NCBI GenBank assembly: GCA_020248265.1 | Contig: JADCHX010000004.1 | Span: 229,473 to 293,472 of the forward strand | DNA: 64,000 bases | Reading direction: 5' to 3' | Source of the DNA: Rhodocyclaceae bacterium | Lineage (GTDB): Bacteria > Pseudomonadota > Gammaproteobacteria > Burkholderiales > CAIKXV01 | Shown here: in pieces, positions 52,438-61,745 of the stretch | Layout: the number at the start of each line of letters is the position of its first letter | Position numbering within the stretch: the first letter of the stretch is position 1 | Translations under genes and position numbers: made by a program | The notes under the pieces: generated by a model | Database searches by the model: none | What the model was told of the DNA's origin: nothing | Seen by the model: only the letters and a program-made list of their open reading frames with translations

Positions 52438-53723
52438 CGTACGAGCTCCTCGAGCATCCCGGTGGCGAGGCGGCAGGCCTCGGCGAAATCGTCGATCTCC
52501 ATCGCCTCGTCCGCGTTGTGGCTGCCGTGGTCGTTGCGGATGAACACCATCGCGCAGGGCACGCCCTCGGCGGCGAAGATCATGCAGTCGTGCCCGGCAC
52601 CGCTCGCCATGTCGGGCGCATCGATGCCCAGCTCCGAGGCCTTGCGCCGGGCGAGCGCGACCAGCGCCGGATCCATCACCGCCGCGGCGGCCTTCGTGTA
52701 CGGCCCGAGTTCGAGCGTGACGCCGCGCTCCTGCGAGATGCGGCGGGCATCGGCCGACAGTGCTGCGTGCAGGTCGGCCAGCACCGCATCGTCGTAGCTG
52801 CGGATGTCGAGCGAGAAGCGGACCTCACCCGGGATCTTGGTCATCGTGTGGTGCGCCGCGTCGGTATGGAACTGTCCGATCGTGCAGACCAGGTCGCGCC
52901 CGGCTGCCTCGAACGCCTTCCAGCGCGCCTCGACGCCATGGGCCCACTCGACCGCCGCCAGCAGCGCGTCGCGTCGAGCCAGCCGGGGCACGCCGCCGGC
53001 ATGGCCGTACTGGCCCAGCGCGCGGCCGTGCTTGTACCGATGGTTGCCGCGGATGCCGGTGACGACCGCGCAGCGCCGCCCGATGTCGACCAGCCATGGG
53101 CCCTGCTCGATGTGCACTTCGATGTAGGCGGCGATGCGTGACGGATCGAGCTGGCGCCGGCCCGCCTTCACTGCGTCCGGATCGAAGCCGCCTTCGCGCA
53201 TGTGCTCGCCCAGGGTGCGACCGGAATCGAAGCGGACCACGGTGTCGACGACCTCAGGCTCGACCCGGCCGAAGGCCATGCGGCTGCCAAGGTAGGGTGC
53301 CGGGAACCACGACAGCTCCTCGCCGCGGATCGCCATCACGGTCACGTCCATGCGCGGCGCGATGCCGGTGCGCCGCAACCAGGCCAGTGACACCAGGCCG
53401 GCCACCACGCCTGCGGCTCCGTCGAAGTTGCCGCCATGCGGGACTGCGTCCATGTGCGATCCGAACATCACGCAGGGTGCGCTGCGGTCGCGGCCGGGCA
53501 GCGTCATGTACAGGTTGCCAGCGAAGTCGACGCTGCATTCGAGCCCGATCTCGCCCGCCCAGCCGCGCGCGAGGTCGTGCGCCATCTGCTCGCCGGGCCC
53601 CCAGGAGGCACGCGACACCCCGGGCGGATCCGCGCTGCCTGCGCGCATCTCGTCGAACAGGCGCGACGCGCGCGCGATCTCCGCGGACAGCTCGATCGGT
53701 GCGGTCGAAGTGGACGGACTCAT
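52434..53723 (-). CDS. M20-family amidohydrolase (N-carbamoyl-amino-acid hydrolase/allantoate amidohydrolase-like)
   Basis: Zinc-dependent amidohydrolase, 429 aa. Metal-ligand motifs are His90-M-Asp92 (GSHMDAVPHGG), Asp101 (NFDGAAG), Glu in IRGEELSWF and His in EVHIEQGPW, with a final His in NDHGSHNADE. This is the HyuC/AllC type that removes carbamoyl from ureido acids. It leads the operon and with the PuuE-like gene suggests degradation of a cyclic ureide such as a hydantoin or allantoin. Confidence 0.88.
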   Translation of the reverse strand: MSPSTSTAPIELSAEIARASRLFDEMRAGSADPPGVSRASWGPGEQMAHDLARGWAGEIGLECSVDFAGNLYMTLPGRDRSAPCVMFGSHMDAVPHGGNFDGAAGVVAGLVSLAWLRRTGIAPRMDVTVMAIRGEELSWFPAPYLGSRMAFGRVEPEVVDTVVRFDSGRTLGEHMREGGFDPDAVKAGRRQLDPSRIAAYIEVHIEQGPWLVDIGRRCAVVTGIRGNHRYKHGRALGQYGHAGGVPRLARRDALLAAVEWAHGVEARWKAFEAAGRDLVCTIGQFHTDAAHHTMTKIPGEVRFSLDIRSYDDAVLADLHAALSADARRISQERGVTLELGPYTKAAAAVMDPALVALARRKASELGIDAPDMASGAGHDCMIFAAEGVPCAMVFIRNDHGSHNADEAMEIDDFAEACRLATGMLEELVR

Positions 53724-53829
53724 CGGTGCTCCGTTGATGCACGGGCAGCCAGTCTAGCGCATGGGGCGTGCACGCATGCCTGCCTGCCCGGGCGCTGCGA
53801 AGCGCGGCCCTGCCGTGGCGCAGGACGGT

Positions 53830-55521
53830 TCAGGGCTGGGTGGGCATCGTGCCGGCCAGCCCGGAAGACCAACCGTCGAGCCGGGCCTGCAGCGTCTTCG
53901 CCGACGCCTCCGATGCGACCAGCACGAGCTTCATCGTGGCCCGGGTAGCGCCGACGAAGATGCGCCGCACCGCGCGTTCGTCGAGCGTGTCGAAGTCGAT
54001 CTCGGTCAGTACCACGCAGGGCGCAGCCTGGCCCTTGAAGCGGTGCACCGAATCGATCAGCACGTCGCCTTCTGTGACTGTCGGGTTGCCGAGCAGGTCG
54101 TAGCGGCCCGTCGGTGCGCGCAGCGGGTAGGGGCCCAGCCGGTCGAACGGCGCCAGGCGTGAACTCTCGCGGCCGCGGTAGGTGACCACTGCCACATGCG
54201 ATCGGCGGAAGCCCAGCCCGATGCATCGGGTGACCGCAGTGATCGTCTTCGCGATCAGTTCGGCAGTGTCGGCGTAGGTGAGGATCTCGACCTCGTAGCC
54301 GTCGACCGGGCTGCCAGCTTCCATCGGACGCGGCAGCGGCAGCATCCGGTTCAGCGTATCGACGATCCTGCGCGGCGTACGGTAGTTGATCTCCGAGCGC
54401 AGGCTGGTCCAGCCGGGCAGCGGGACTTCCGGCCGACCGTACAGGTTCTGCATCGGATCCTGGAGCCACCAGGCGCGGCCCCCGGGACGCAGCAGCCGCA
54501 GCAGGTTCGTCGCCCAGCCGGGCTGGAAATCCTGGCCCTCGTCGATGATCAGCACATCGACGCAGGATGCCTCGTCCGGCTGCCACGCGTCGAGCGTCTC
54601 TTCCAGCCGGGCGAAGGCGCCGGGCTGGCTGAAGTCCGGACGCAAGCCGAGCGAGCGGGCGACGCGGTCGCCGAGCTGGTGGTAGGTGAGGACGTCGCCG
54701 CCGTGCGGGACGATGCGGGCGACATGGTCGGCCAGCGGCCGGTTGTAGCAGACGAACAGCGGCTTCAGCCCGGCCGCCACCGCATCGCGGAACACCGCGA
54801 GTGCCAGCTGGGTCTTGCCCGAGCCGGCGGTGCCGATCACGCGCAGCCGGAACGGATCGCAGTCGATCCTGCGTGCCCAGTGCGCAAGGCCGCCGGAGAG
54901 CCGGGTATAGAGCGTCTCGGCCTCGCTCACGAAGGCATTCACCTCCGGCACCAGCTGCAGGATGTCGCCGAGGAAGCGGTGTACCTTGTCGCGCGAGGGC
55001 AGCACCTCGTTGCCGGGCCCCGCGGGTGGCAGCAGGCCGAGGATGGTCGCCACCAGCCGGTCCTTGCGCTTCGCGTCGATGATGCGCGAAGGATCGATGC
55101 CCGCCGTGCCGGGATCCTTCACCGTGTAGTCGGGGCAGTACAGCACCGCGTCGACGTACGTGGTCTCGCCCTTGCAGAACTGGCGCAGCCGCGCATGCAG
55201 TGCATCGGTCGAGCGCGCCATCTGGAAGGCGACGTGCTTCTCGCCGCTGGCATAGCGCTTCACCAGCCCGTCAGCGGACTCCTGCAGGAAGCCGGTCTTC
55301 TGCTCGACCAGCAGCAGCTTGCCGGTCGGGCCGACGATGGCGAAGTCGATCTCGCCGAAGATCGCGTGGCCTTTCTGCTCGATGCGCGTCCAGTGCACGC
55401 CATGGTAGACGGTGTAATCGTCCGGCAGTCCGCCGGCCAACTGGCCGAGCGTCTGCAGTTCCCGCTCGGCAGCCCCGGCGTTCGCCAGTTCCCGCCAGCC
55501 CTCCGGATGTACGCGTGCCAT
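53830..55521 (-). CDS. NERD nuclease-superfamily I helicase fusion
   Basis: Protein of 563 aa. The N-terminal NERD domain (about 15-120) has the nuclease pattern GEID59F with VEQ-Lys75. The helicase part follows: Walker A GTAGSGKTQ (230-238), Walker B with LIIDEGQDF (324-332) and C-terminal VGATRATMKLVLVA. Such UvrD/Rep-like proteins act in repair or antiviral defence. The gene starts four bases after the XRE regulator on the same strand, so the two are one unit. No direct evidence for defence; repair is the simpler alternative. Confidence 0.85.
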   Translation of the reverse strand: MARVHPEGWRELANAGAAERELQTLGQLAGGLPDDYTVYHGVHWTRIEQKGHAIFGEIDFAIVGPTGKLLLVEQKTGFLQESADGLVKRYASGEKHVAFQMARSTDALHARLRQFCKGETTYVDAVLYCPDYTVKDPGTAGIDPSRIIDAKRKDRLVATILGLLPPAGPGNEVLPSRDKVHRFLGDILQLVPEVNAFVSEAETLYTRLSGGLAHWARRIDCDPFRLRVIGTAGSGKTQLALAVFRDAVAAGLKPLFVCYNRPLADHVARIVPHGGDVLTYHQLGDRVARSLGLRPDFSQPGAFARLEETLDAWQPDEASCVDVLIIDEGQDFQPGWATNLLRLLRPGGRAWWLQDPMQNLYGRPEVPLPGWTSLRSEINYRTPRRIVDTLNRMLPLPRPMEAGSPVDGYEVEILTYADTAELIAKTITAVTRCIGLGFRRSHVAVVTYRGRESSRLAPFDRLGPYPLRAPTGRYDLLGNPTVTEGDVLIDSVHRFKGQAAPCVVLTEIDFDTLDERAVRRIFVGATRATMKLVLVASEASAKTLQARLDGWSSGLAGTMPTQP

Positions 55522-55525
55522 CGGC

Positions 55526-56260
55526 TCAGCTCCGCCGCAGCGCCGCGGTCGCGGAGAAGGTCCACGGGCGGCAGACCAGCGCGATGCCCACGCTCAGTCG
55601 TTCGCGCCGGGGAAGGGTCGCTTCCAGTTCCGCGGTCTCGTTGAACTCGGCGGCGAGCCGGTCGAGCTTGCGCTGCATCAGCGCGAGCGATGCGCGCGAC
55701 ACCTCGCGTACCTCGAAGCGCAGGTGCATGTCGGGTGCGCCGAGGCCGTTCAGCAGGAACTCCTGCAGCACCTTCGCCTCGTAGGCGCGGCGCACCGGGC
55801 CGTTGCGCCGCCACTGCAGGTTGCGTGCGACCTTCAGCCGTACGCGGTCGCCCGGCCCGAGGTCGATCAGGTCGATTCGTGCGAGCCGGGCGAGCAGGCG
55901 TACCAGCTCCGGCCCGGCGAGCGCGAACTGCCCGGAGATCTCGGCGACCGTCCATTCGTTCAGCAGCAGGTGGAACACGGTGAGCAGCCGCGCATCCTTC
56001 GCCAGCGCCTCTTCCTGCTGCAGGGTCAGTTCGCGCGGCAGCGTGCGTTCGCGCTGCGCGAGGCGCGCGAGCTCGAACAGGTCGGTACCCAGAACCTCGA
56101 GGATGCGGTTGAGTCGTGCCAGCGTCATCGTATGCCCGGCGAGCATCCGCTTGATGCTCGGCTCGGACAGGCCGAGCTCGGCGCCGAGCGCCTTGTAGGT
56201 GATGCCGCGCGCCTTGAGCAGCGGCTTCAGCGCGGCGAGTATCGGGTCGGTGCTGGCCAT
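55526..56260 (-). CDS. XRE-family transcription regulator
   Basis: DNA-binding protein of 244 aa from ATG 56260. The N-terminal helix-turn-helix (about 8-60) contains TYKALGAELGLSEPSIKRML. A C-terminal domain (about 75-240) with VREVSRASLALMQRKLDRL has no named function. The gene stands upstream of the NERD-helicase with a four-base gap, so it is probably its regulator or partner. A long upstream open frame is only a shadow of the FAD oxidase gene. Confidence 0.85.
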   Translation of the reverse strand: MASTDPILAALKPLLKARGITYKALGAELGLSEPSIKRMLAGHTMTLARLNRILEVLGTDLFELARLAQRERTLPRELTLQQEEALAKDARLLTVFHLLLNEWTVAEISGQFALAGPELVRLLARLARIDLIDLGPGDRVRLKVARNLQWRRNGPVRRAYEAKVLQEFLLNGLGAPDMHLRFEVREVSRASLALMQRKLDRLAAEFNETAELEATLPRRERLSVGIALVCRPWTFSATAALRRS

Positions 56261-56398
56261 GGCGTGGCGGCGGCGAAGGTGGGGGGGATCGAGGCGATGT
56301 CCGGACGGTATCGCATTGTGATCCTTTTTTCGAAGCGGTTGGATAGTGGCCTTCCTGCCCCGAGCATCGCGGCTCCTTCCACCAGCGAGAGGGCCTCG

Positions 56399-57919
56399 AT
56401 GTACAGCCTGCCCGTCCTGAATACCAGCAGCACCGCCTTCCCCCACTGCCACCGGGTCAACGACCGGCACTCGGGGTTGAATCCGGCAGCGGTGCTGCGC
56501 ACCTTCCATCCGCGCAACCTGTTCGAAGTGGCGGCCACGGTGGCGCGCGCACGGCGTATCGGCGTCCCGGTCTCGGTCTGCGGCGGACGCCATGCGATGG
56601 GCGGGCAGCAGTTCGGCGATGCCGGCTGGCTGGTCGACCTGTCCAGCTGCAACCGCGTGCTGCAGTTCGATGTACAGCGCGGGCTGATCGAGGTCGAGGC
56701 GGGCATGCAATGGCCGGAGCTGCTGCAGGCGCTCGATCGCCTGCAGCCCGTAGCGGCTGGCGGGGACGTCGCGCCGTGGACGTTCCGGCAGAAGCAGACC
56801 GGTGCCGACCGGCTGTCGATCGGCGGTGCCCTGTCTGCCAACATCCACGGCCGCGGCCTGGACTTCGCGCCGTTCGTGTCCGACATCGAATCGTTCACGC
56901 TGGTGACCGCCGATGGCCAGCTGCGCCGCGTGAACCGCAGCGAGCAGCCGGATCTGTTCCGGCTGGCTATCGGTGGCTACGGGCTGTTCGGCATCGTCGG
57001 CTCGGTCACGCTGCGGCTGGTGCGCCGCTGCCGGCTGCAGCGTGACGTGGAGATCGTCGAGGTCGACGGACTGATGGAGGCGTTCGACGCTCGGCGCGCG
57101 CAGGGCTGCCTGTATGGCGACTGGCAGTTCGCGATCGACCCGGCCAGCGACGGCTTCCTCACCCGGGGCGTGTTCTCCGGCTACCGGCCGCTGTCGGCGG
57201 GCGAGGCTGCATCGCCACACGTGGGGCGTGCGCAGCGCGAACTGTCCGAGGCCGACTGGAAGCGCCTGCTGCTGCTCGCGCATGTCGACAAGGCGAAGGC
57301 GTTCGACGAGTACGCCGGGTTCTACCTCGGGACGTCCGGGCAGCACTACGACTCCGACCGGCACCAGATGAGTCGCTATGTCGATGGCTACCACCGCGAG
57401 ATCGACCGTCATGCCGGTTGCCGGGGTTCGGAGATGATCACCGAGCTGTACGTGCCGCGGTCGCGGCTGGCCGACTTCATGCGGGCCTGCGCGTTCGAGT
57501 TCCGCGCGCATGGCACGCAGGTCGTGTACGGCACGGTGCGACTGGTCCGCCGCGACACCGAGTCCTTCCTCGCCTGGGCGAAGCTGGACTACGCCTGCGT
57601 GATCTTCAACCTGCATGTCGACCACACGCCGGCGGGGATCGAGGCCGCCGCGGCTGCGTTCCGCCGGCTGATCGATCGTGCGACCGAACGCGGCGGCAGC
57701 TATTACCTGACCTGCCACCGGTTCGCGACGCGTGCGCAGGTGGAGGCCTGCTACCCGCAGTTCCGTGCGTTCCTCCGGCTGAAGGAGGCCTGGGACCCGG
57801 ACGGCGTGTTCCAGAGCGACTGGTATCGCCACTGTCGCGCGCTGTTCGGCCGCGAGCCGGCTGGCGCCTGCACGGCGCAGCGAAGCATCGCAGCCGCAGC
57901 CGGCGGGGGCGCGCGATGA
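56399..57919 (+). CDS. VAO-type FAD-binding oxidase
   Basis: FAD-dependent oxidase (FAD_binding_4 fold), 506 aa from ATG 56399, with GAGAGGG upstream. The FAD-binding motif CGGRHAMGGQQFG is at 61-73, and the LSIGGALSANIHGRG and GGYGLFGIVGSVTLR motifs follow. The C-terminal domain lacks a close assignment; alditol oxidases and glycolate-oxidase-like enzymes are related. The stop overlaps the creD start (ATGA), an unusual partner. It is divergent from the XRE gene. Confidence 0.85.
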   Translation: MYSLPVLNTSSTAFPHCHRVNDRHSGLNPAAVLRTFHPRNLFEVAATVARARRIGVPVSVCGGRHAMGGQQFGDAGWLVDLSSCNRVLQFDVQRGLIEVEAGMQWPELLQALDRLQPVAAGGDVAPWTFRQKQTGADRLSIGGALSANIHGRGLDFAPFVSDIESFTLVTADGQLRRVNRSEQPDLFRLAIGGYGLFGIVGSVTLRLVRRCRLQRDVEIVEVDGLMEAFDARRAQGCLYGDWQFAIDPASDGFLTRGVFSGYRPLSAGEAASPHVGRAQRELSEADWKRLLLLAHVDKAKAFDEYAGFYLGTSGQHYDSDRHQMSRYVDGYHREIDRHAGCRGSEMITELYVPRSRLADFMRACAFEFRAHGTQVVYGTVRLVRRDTESFLAWAKLDYACVIFNLHVDHTPAGIEAAAAAFRRLIDRATERGGSYYLTCHRFATRAQVEACYPQFRAFLRLKEAWDPDGVFQSDWYRHCRALFGREPAGACTAQRSIAAAAGGGAR

Positions 57920-59310
57920 ACCGCGTCCTGTTCCTCAAGGCTGCCACCATCGGCCTGCTTGTGCTCCTGCTGCTGGTGCCGCTGTCGCTGATCGAGGCCA
58001 CGATCGCCGGCCGCGCTGCCTGGCGCATGCAGGTGCAGGACGACATCGCTGCAACCCATGCCGGCCCGCAGGTGGTCGCCGGTCCGGTGCTCGTGCTGCC
58101 ATATGTCGAGACGACCACGACCGTCTCCTCTGCGCGGCGCGATGCCGACCCCGCAGTGGCCACGCGCAGGGTCGAGCGCTTCGTGCTCGCGTTCCCGGCC
58201 GAACTGGTCGTCGACGGCGATGTCGAGGTGGAACTGCGCCGGCGCGGCATCCACGAGGTGCCGGTGTGGCGCACGAAAACGCTGGAGCTGACCGGACGCT
58301 TCGAACCCGTAGCCCTGCCGGAGCCGCCGCCGGCGGCAGCGGGCACGACCGTGGCCATCGTCCCGGGCGAACCCTATGTCGTGTTCTCGGTGTCCGACCT
58401 GCGCGGCTTCGTGTCTACGCCCTCGATCGACATGGCCGGTGAGCGCCATGCGTTCGAGCCACGCGCCGCGCCGCCGTTCGAGGGGCCGGCGGTGCGCGCC
58501 CGCGTCGATCCGAAGCTGCTCGCGACCGGCGCACCGATCGAGTTCAGGCTGCGCAGCGACCTGGCCGGCATGCGCGAACTGTCGATCGTGCCGCTGGGCG
58601 GCGAGACGAGGGTAGCCCTGCGTTCAAACTGGCCGCATCCGAGCTTCGGCGGCCGCTTCCTGCCGATCGATCGCGAGGTCGCCCAGGAGGGCTTCAGCGC
58701 ACGCTGGAGCGTTCCGGCCATCGCGACCCGCGCTCGCAGCGCACTGGTCCCGATCGAGCCGCTGGCGGGCAGTGCCGCCCGGGCGCCTGCGACGCCGGGC
58801 GACGCGTTCGGCGTGCGCCTGGTCGACCCGGTGGACATCTATGCCCAGGCGACCCGTGCGACCAAGTACGGCGTGCTGTTCGTCGTGCTTACTTTCGGCG
58901 CGTTCTGGCTGTTCGAGGCGCTGCGCGGGGTGCCCATCCATCCGATGCAGTACGGCTTCGTCGGCACAGCGCTGGCGATCTTCTTCCTGCTGCTGCTCGC
59001 GCTGTCCGAGCACCTGCCGTTTGCAGCGGCCTATGCCACCGCGGCGGTCGCCTGCGTGCTGCTGGTGACGGCCTACCTGTCGCCGGTACTGGGCGGCCGG
59101 CGCGCCGCGGCCGGCTTCGGGGCGGGATTCGCCGCCCTGCACGGCGTGTTGTACTCCGTGCTGCAACTGGAGGACACCGCCCTGCTGTGCGGCACCCTGC
59201 TGATGTTCTCCGCGCTGGCCGCAGCGATGCTTGCTTCGCGCCGGATCGACTGGACCCGCTTCGGCCTGCCGGCCCCGACCGTGCGCGATCCGGGACGTCC
59301 GTCGCGCTGA
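57916..59310 (+). CDS. creD: Inner-membrane protein CreD
   Basis: CreD-like inner membrane protein, 464 aa. One N-terminal helix (about 8-25) is followed by a periplasmic domain to about 300 and a cluster of C-terminal helices (about 315-440), the CreD layout. Motifs LVLPYVETTTTV and GFSARWSVPAIA are family-like, and DPVDIYAQATRATKYGVLF marks the membrane entry. The usual creB/creC two-component partners are absent. It overlaps the FAD oxidase gene by four bases. Confidence 0.9.
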   Translation: MNRVLFLKAATIGLLVLLLLVPLSLIEATIAGRAAWRMQVQDDIAATHAGPQVVAGPVLVLPYVETTTTVSSARRDADPAVATRRVERFVLAFPAELVVDGDVEVELRRRGIHEVPVWRTKTLELTGRFEPVALPEPPPAAAGTTVAIVPGEPYVVFSVSDLRGFVSTPSIDMAGERHAFEPRAAPPFEGPAVRARVDPKLLATGAPIEFRLRSDLAGMRELSIVPLGGETRVALRSNWPHPSFGGRFLPIDREVAQEGFSARWSVPAIATRARSALVPIEPLAGSAARAPATPGDAFGVRLVDPVDIYAQATRATKYGVLFVVLTFGAFWLFEALRGVPIHPMQYGFVGTALAIFFLLLLALSEHLPFAAAYATAAVACVLLVTAYLSPVLGGRRAAAGFGAGFAALHGVLYSVLQLEDTALLCGTLLMFSALAAAMLASRRIDWTRFGLPAPTVRDPGRPSR

Positions 59311-59400
59311 CGATGGCGACGGCCGATGCTGCGCCGTTATCATCCCCGGCAGGCCGTCACGGTCGCAACCCACCGTCGTTGAAAACAAGGAGGAACGAAC

Positions 59401-60600
59401 ATGAGTGCTGTGGACAAGGCTGCCCAGATGGCCGCGCTGCCGGTGCGCGGGGACGAGGACCCGTTCGTGGTGGCTACCGGGGGGTTCTATCGCCGCTGGT
59501 TCAACCTGGTGGACGATATCGGGCCGATGCTGGAGACCGTGAAGGTGCTGAAGAGCACCGAGGACGAGGACTGGGTGCCGACCTGGAGCGCGGTGGCCGC
59601 GCGCTACGAAGCGGAAGCGGAAGCGGCACTGGCGCGCGGTGACCGTGCGGGCGCGCGCAGCGGTTTCCTGCATGCCAAGACCTACCACAGCATCGCGCGC
59701 TTCCCGTCGCCGTACTGGTCCGGTTCGACGATCTGTCCGCCGACGATGAGCGCGATCAAGACGAAGTCATACGAGGACTACCTGCGCTGCTTCGAACGTG
59801 CGGCCGCGCTCGGCGAGCATCCGCCCGAGGTGGTGCGCGTGTCGCGCGACGGCATGCATGCCACCGGCCACCTGCGCATCCCGAAGCATGCCTCGGCCAC
59901 GAACAAGGTGCCGGCGGTACTCGTCATGTGCGGCGGCGACATGTACAAGGAAGACCGCGAGAAGTACGCCGACGGTGCGATGGCCGAGGGCATCGCGTCG
60001 CTGGTGGTCGATGCGCCCGGAACGGGGCAGACCAGCTTCCCGCATGCGCCCGAGTCGGTCGTGGCCTGGCAGGCGGCACTCGATCTGCTGCAGTCGCGGC
60101 CCGAGATCGACGGCGAGCGGCTGGGTGCATTCGGTGTGAGCCGCGGCGGTCTGTGGGTGATCCGCCTCGCCGCGCACGACGCACGCATCAAGGCACTGAT
60201 CTCCTGCGCGCCGGGCGGTGCCGGCTACTGGGGCACCGACGAGGAACGGGCCGAGGCGCGGCGCGCTGCGGAAGAGCGTGCGCGTACCAACTGGTTCGGG
60301 CCGCGCGGCACGCGGCCGCCGGTGAAGCCGATGACCGAGGCCGCGCAGCGCGAGGAGTTCCTGCGCTGGTCGCTGAAGGACCAGGGCCTGCTCGACCGAC
60401 TGACCATGCCGATGTACCTGGTCAACGGCAAGGTCGACCATCTCACCCCGATCGGCAACATCTACCTGCTCCTGGAGAGTGGCCCGGCGACCGGACGCGT
60501 GGCCCGCATCTATGCGAACGACGGCCACATCGCGGCGCGCAACGAGCGCGAATGGGGGCCGGCGGCCTGGCGCTGGCTGCGCCAGCAGCTCGCGGGCTGA
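59401..60600 (+). CDS. Alpha/beta hydrolase, 2,6-dihydropseudooxynicotine-hydrolase-like
   Basis: Protein of 399 aa with a helical N-terminal cap (about 1-140) before an alpha/beta-hydrolase core: nucleophile elbow GVS247RGG, acid in VNGKVDHLTP and His in NDGHIAARN. The layout matches carbon-carbon hydrolases such as 2,6-dihydropseudooxynicotine hydrolase and FrsA-like proteins. ATG 59401 has AAGGAGG upstream. It is monocistronic and convergent with Bug 15. Confidence 0.8.
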   Translation: MSAVDKAAQMAALPVRGDEDPFVVATGGFYRRWFNLVDDIGPMLETVKVLKSTEDEDWVPTWSAVAARYEAEAEAALARGDRAGARSGFLHAKTYHSIARFPSPYWSGSTICPPTMSAIKTKSYEDYLRCFERAAALGEHPPEVVRVSRDGMHATGHLRIPKHASATNKVPAVLVMCGGDMYKEDREKYADGAMAEGIASLVVDAPGTGQTSFPHAPESVVAWQAALDLLQSRPEIDGERLGAFGVSRGGLWVIRLAAHDARIKALISCAPGGAGYWGTDEERAEARRAAEERARTNWFGPRGTRPPVKPMTEAAQREEFLRWSLKDQGLLDRLTMPMYLVNGKVDHLTPIGNIYLLLESGPATGRVARIYANDGHIAARNEREWGPAAWRWLRQQLAG

Positions 60601-60611
60601 GCCCGGGCCCC

Positions 60612-60650
60612 CGCGCAGGCTGCAGCGTCAGTCGAGCTGCAGCCTGCGCG
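60612..60650. terminator. Bidirectional terminator hairpin
   Basis: Perfect 14-base inverted repeat (60612-60625 and 60637-60650) with an 11-base loop, between two convergent genes. The right arm lies in the last codons of Bug 15. No long T-run is present, but the strong stem at the convergent junction supports a terminator role. Confidence 0.55.
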
Positions 60651-61602
60651 CGCGGATCAGCTTCGCCCACTTCTCGTTCTCGGCGCGCACGAATGCACCG
60701 AACGCCTCGGCGCCCAGCGGGCTGACCTCGGCACCGACCCCGGCGAACTTGCCGCGCACCTCGGGCTGGTCGATCGCGCGGATCAGTGCGGCGGACAGCA
60801 GTGCCACCACGTCCTTCGGAATGCCGGCCGGCCCGACCAGCCCCTGGAAGCCCACCGATTCCATCGCGCCCAGCCCGAGCTCGCGCACCGACGGCGCGTC
60901 CGGGAGCTGCGGATCCCGCTTCGGACCGGTCACCGCGAGCGCGCGCAGCTTGCCGGCGCGGATCATCGGCAGCAGCGCGCTGCCGGCGTCGATCATGATC
61001 TGGGTCTGGCCACCCAACAGTTCGGCGATCGCCGGTGCACTTCCCTTGTAGGGCACATGGGTCAGTGCCAGGCCGGTCGCGGCATTCATCAGTTCGCCGT
61101 TCAGGTGGGTCGAGGTACCGGCACCGCCGGAGGCGAAGTTGGCCTTGCCGGCGTTGGCCTTTGCCCAGGCGATGAACTCGCGCAGGTCCTTCGCCGGATG
61201 GTCGGCGCGCGTGGCCGCGATGTAGCTGCCCTGGCTGATCTGCCCGATCCAGGTGAACTGCTTCACCGGGTCGTATGGCATCTTCGCCTGCAGGTAGGGC
61301 GCGATCGCGAACGGACCGGTGTTGGCGACCAGCAGCGTGTAGCCATCGGCATTGGCACGGGTCAGATCGGCGGCGGCGATCGTGCCACCCGCGCCCGGCC
61401 GGTAGTCGATCACCAGCGACTGCTTCAGCGCGTCCTGCAGCGGCGTCTGTATCACGCGCGCGGTGAAGTCGATGCCGCCGCCCGGCGGATAGCCGACGAT
61501 CAACCGGATCGGCTTCGACGGAAACGGCTGGGCCAGCGCCGGGCCGCCAGCGAGGGCGACCACCAGCAGCAGGCCGTGCAGGATGGGGTTCAGTCTGTTC
61601 AT
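60628..61602 (-). CDS. Bug/TctC-family binding protein (15 of 15)
   Basis: Periplasmic solute-binding protein, 324 aa. ATG 61602 with GGAGG seven bases upstream; signal peptide MNRLNPILHGLLLVV ends at PALAQPFPSKP. Ligand loop YPPGGGID and YRPGAGG in place of NRPGAGG. This copy lies 9 kb from the rest of the island. The very long open frame upstream of this start is a shadow of the next genes. Confidence 0.92.
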   Translation of the reverse strand: MNRLNPILHGLLLVVALAGGPALAQPFPSKPIRLIVGYPPGGGIDFTARVIQTPLQDALKQSLVIDYRPGAGGTIAAADLTRANADGYTLLVANTGPFAIAPYLQAKMPYDPVKQFTWIGQISQGSYIAATRADHPAKDLREFIAWAKANAGKANFASGGAGTSTHLNGELMNAATGLALTHVPYKGSAPAIAELLGGQTQIMIDAGSALLPMIRAGKLRALAVTGPKRDPQLPDAPSVRELGLGAMESVGFQGLVGPAGIPKDVVALLSAALIRAIDQPEVRGKFAGVGAEVSPLGAEAFGAFVRAENEKWAKLIRARRLQLD

Positions 61603-61715
61603 GGCGCTGCCTCCTTCGACGCGGGCCTGCGGATGAGTCCGTTCGCGATCGCATGCTAACCCGGCCGGCGCGGCCGATGTCCGTTCGCGTCGACGGCACT
61701 GGAAGCGGGAAAGGA

Positions 61716-61745
61716 TTGACGATCGACCGACGCGGCTTGGAGAAT
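61716..61745 (+). promoter_or_regulatory. Candidate promoter for the lipase-like gene
   Basis: TTGACG (61716-61721) and GAGAAT (61740-61745) with 18 bases between. If used, transcription starts near 61752, which excludes the upstream GTG at 61750 and supports the ATG at 61837. Confidence 0.35.

Noticed and set aside
55724-56398. Upstream extension of the FAD oxidase frame
   Set aside because: It runs antisense through the XRE gene and has no domain; the start at 56399 fits the fold.
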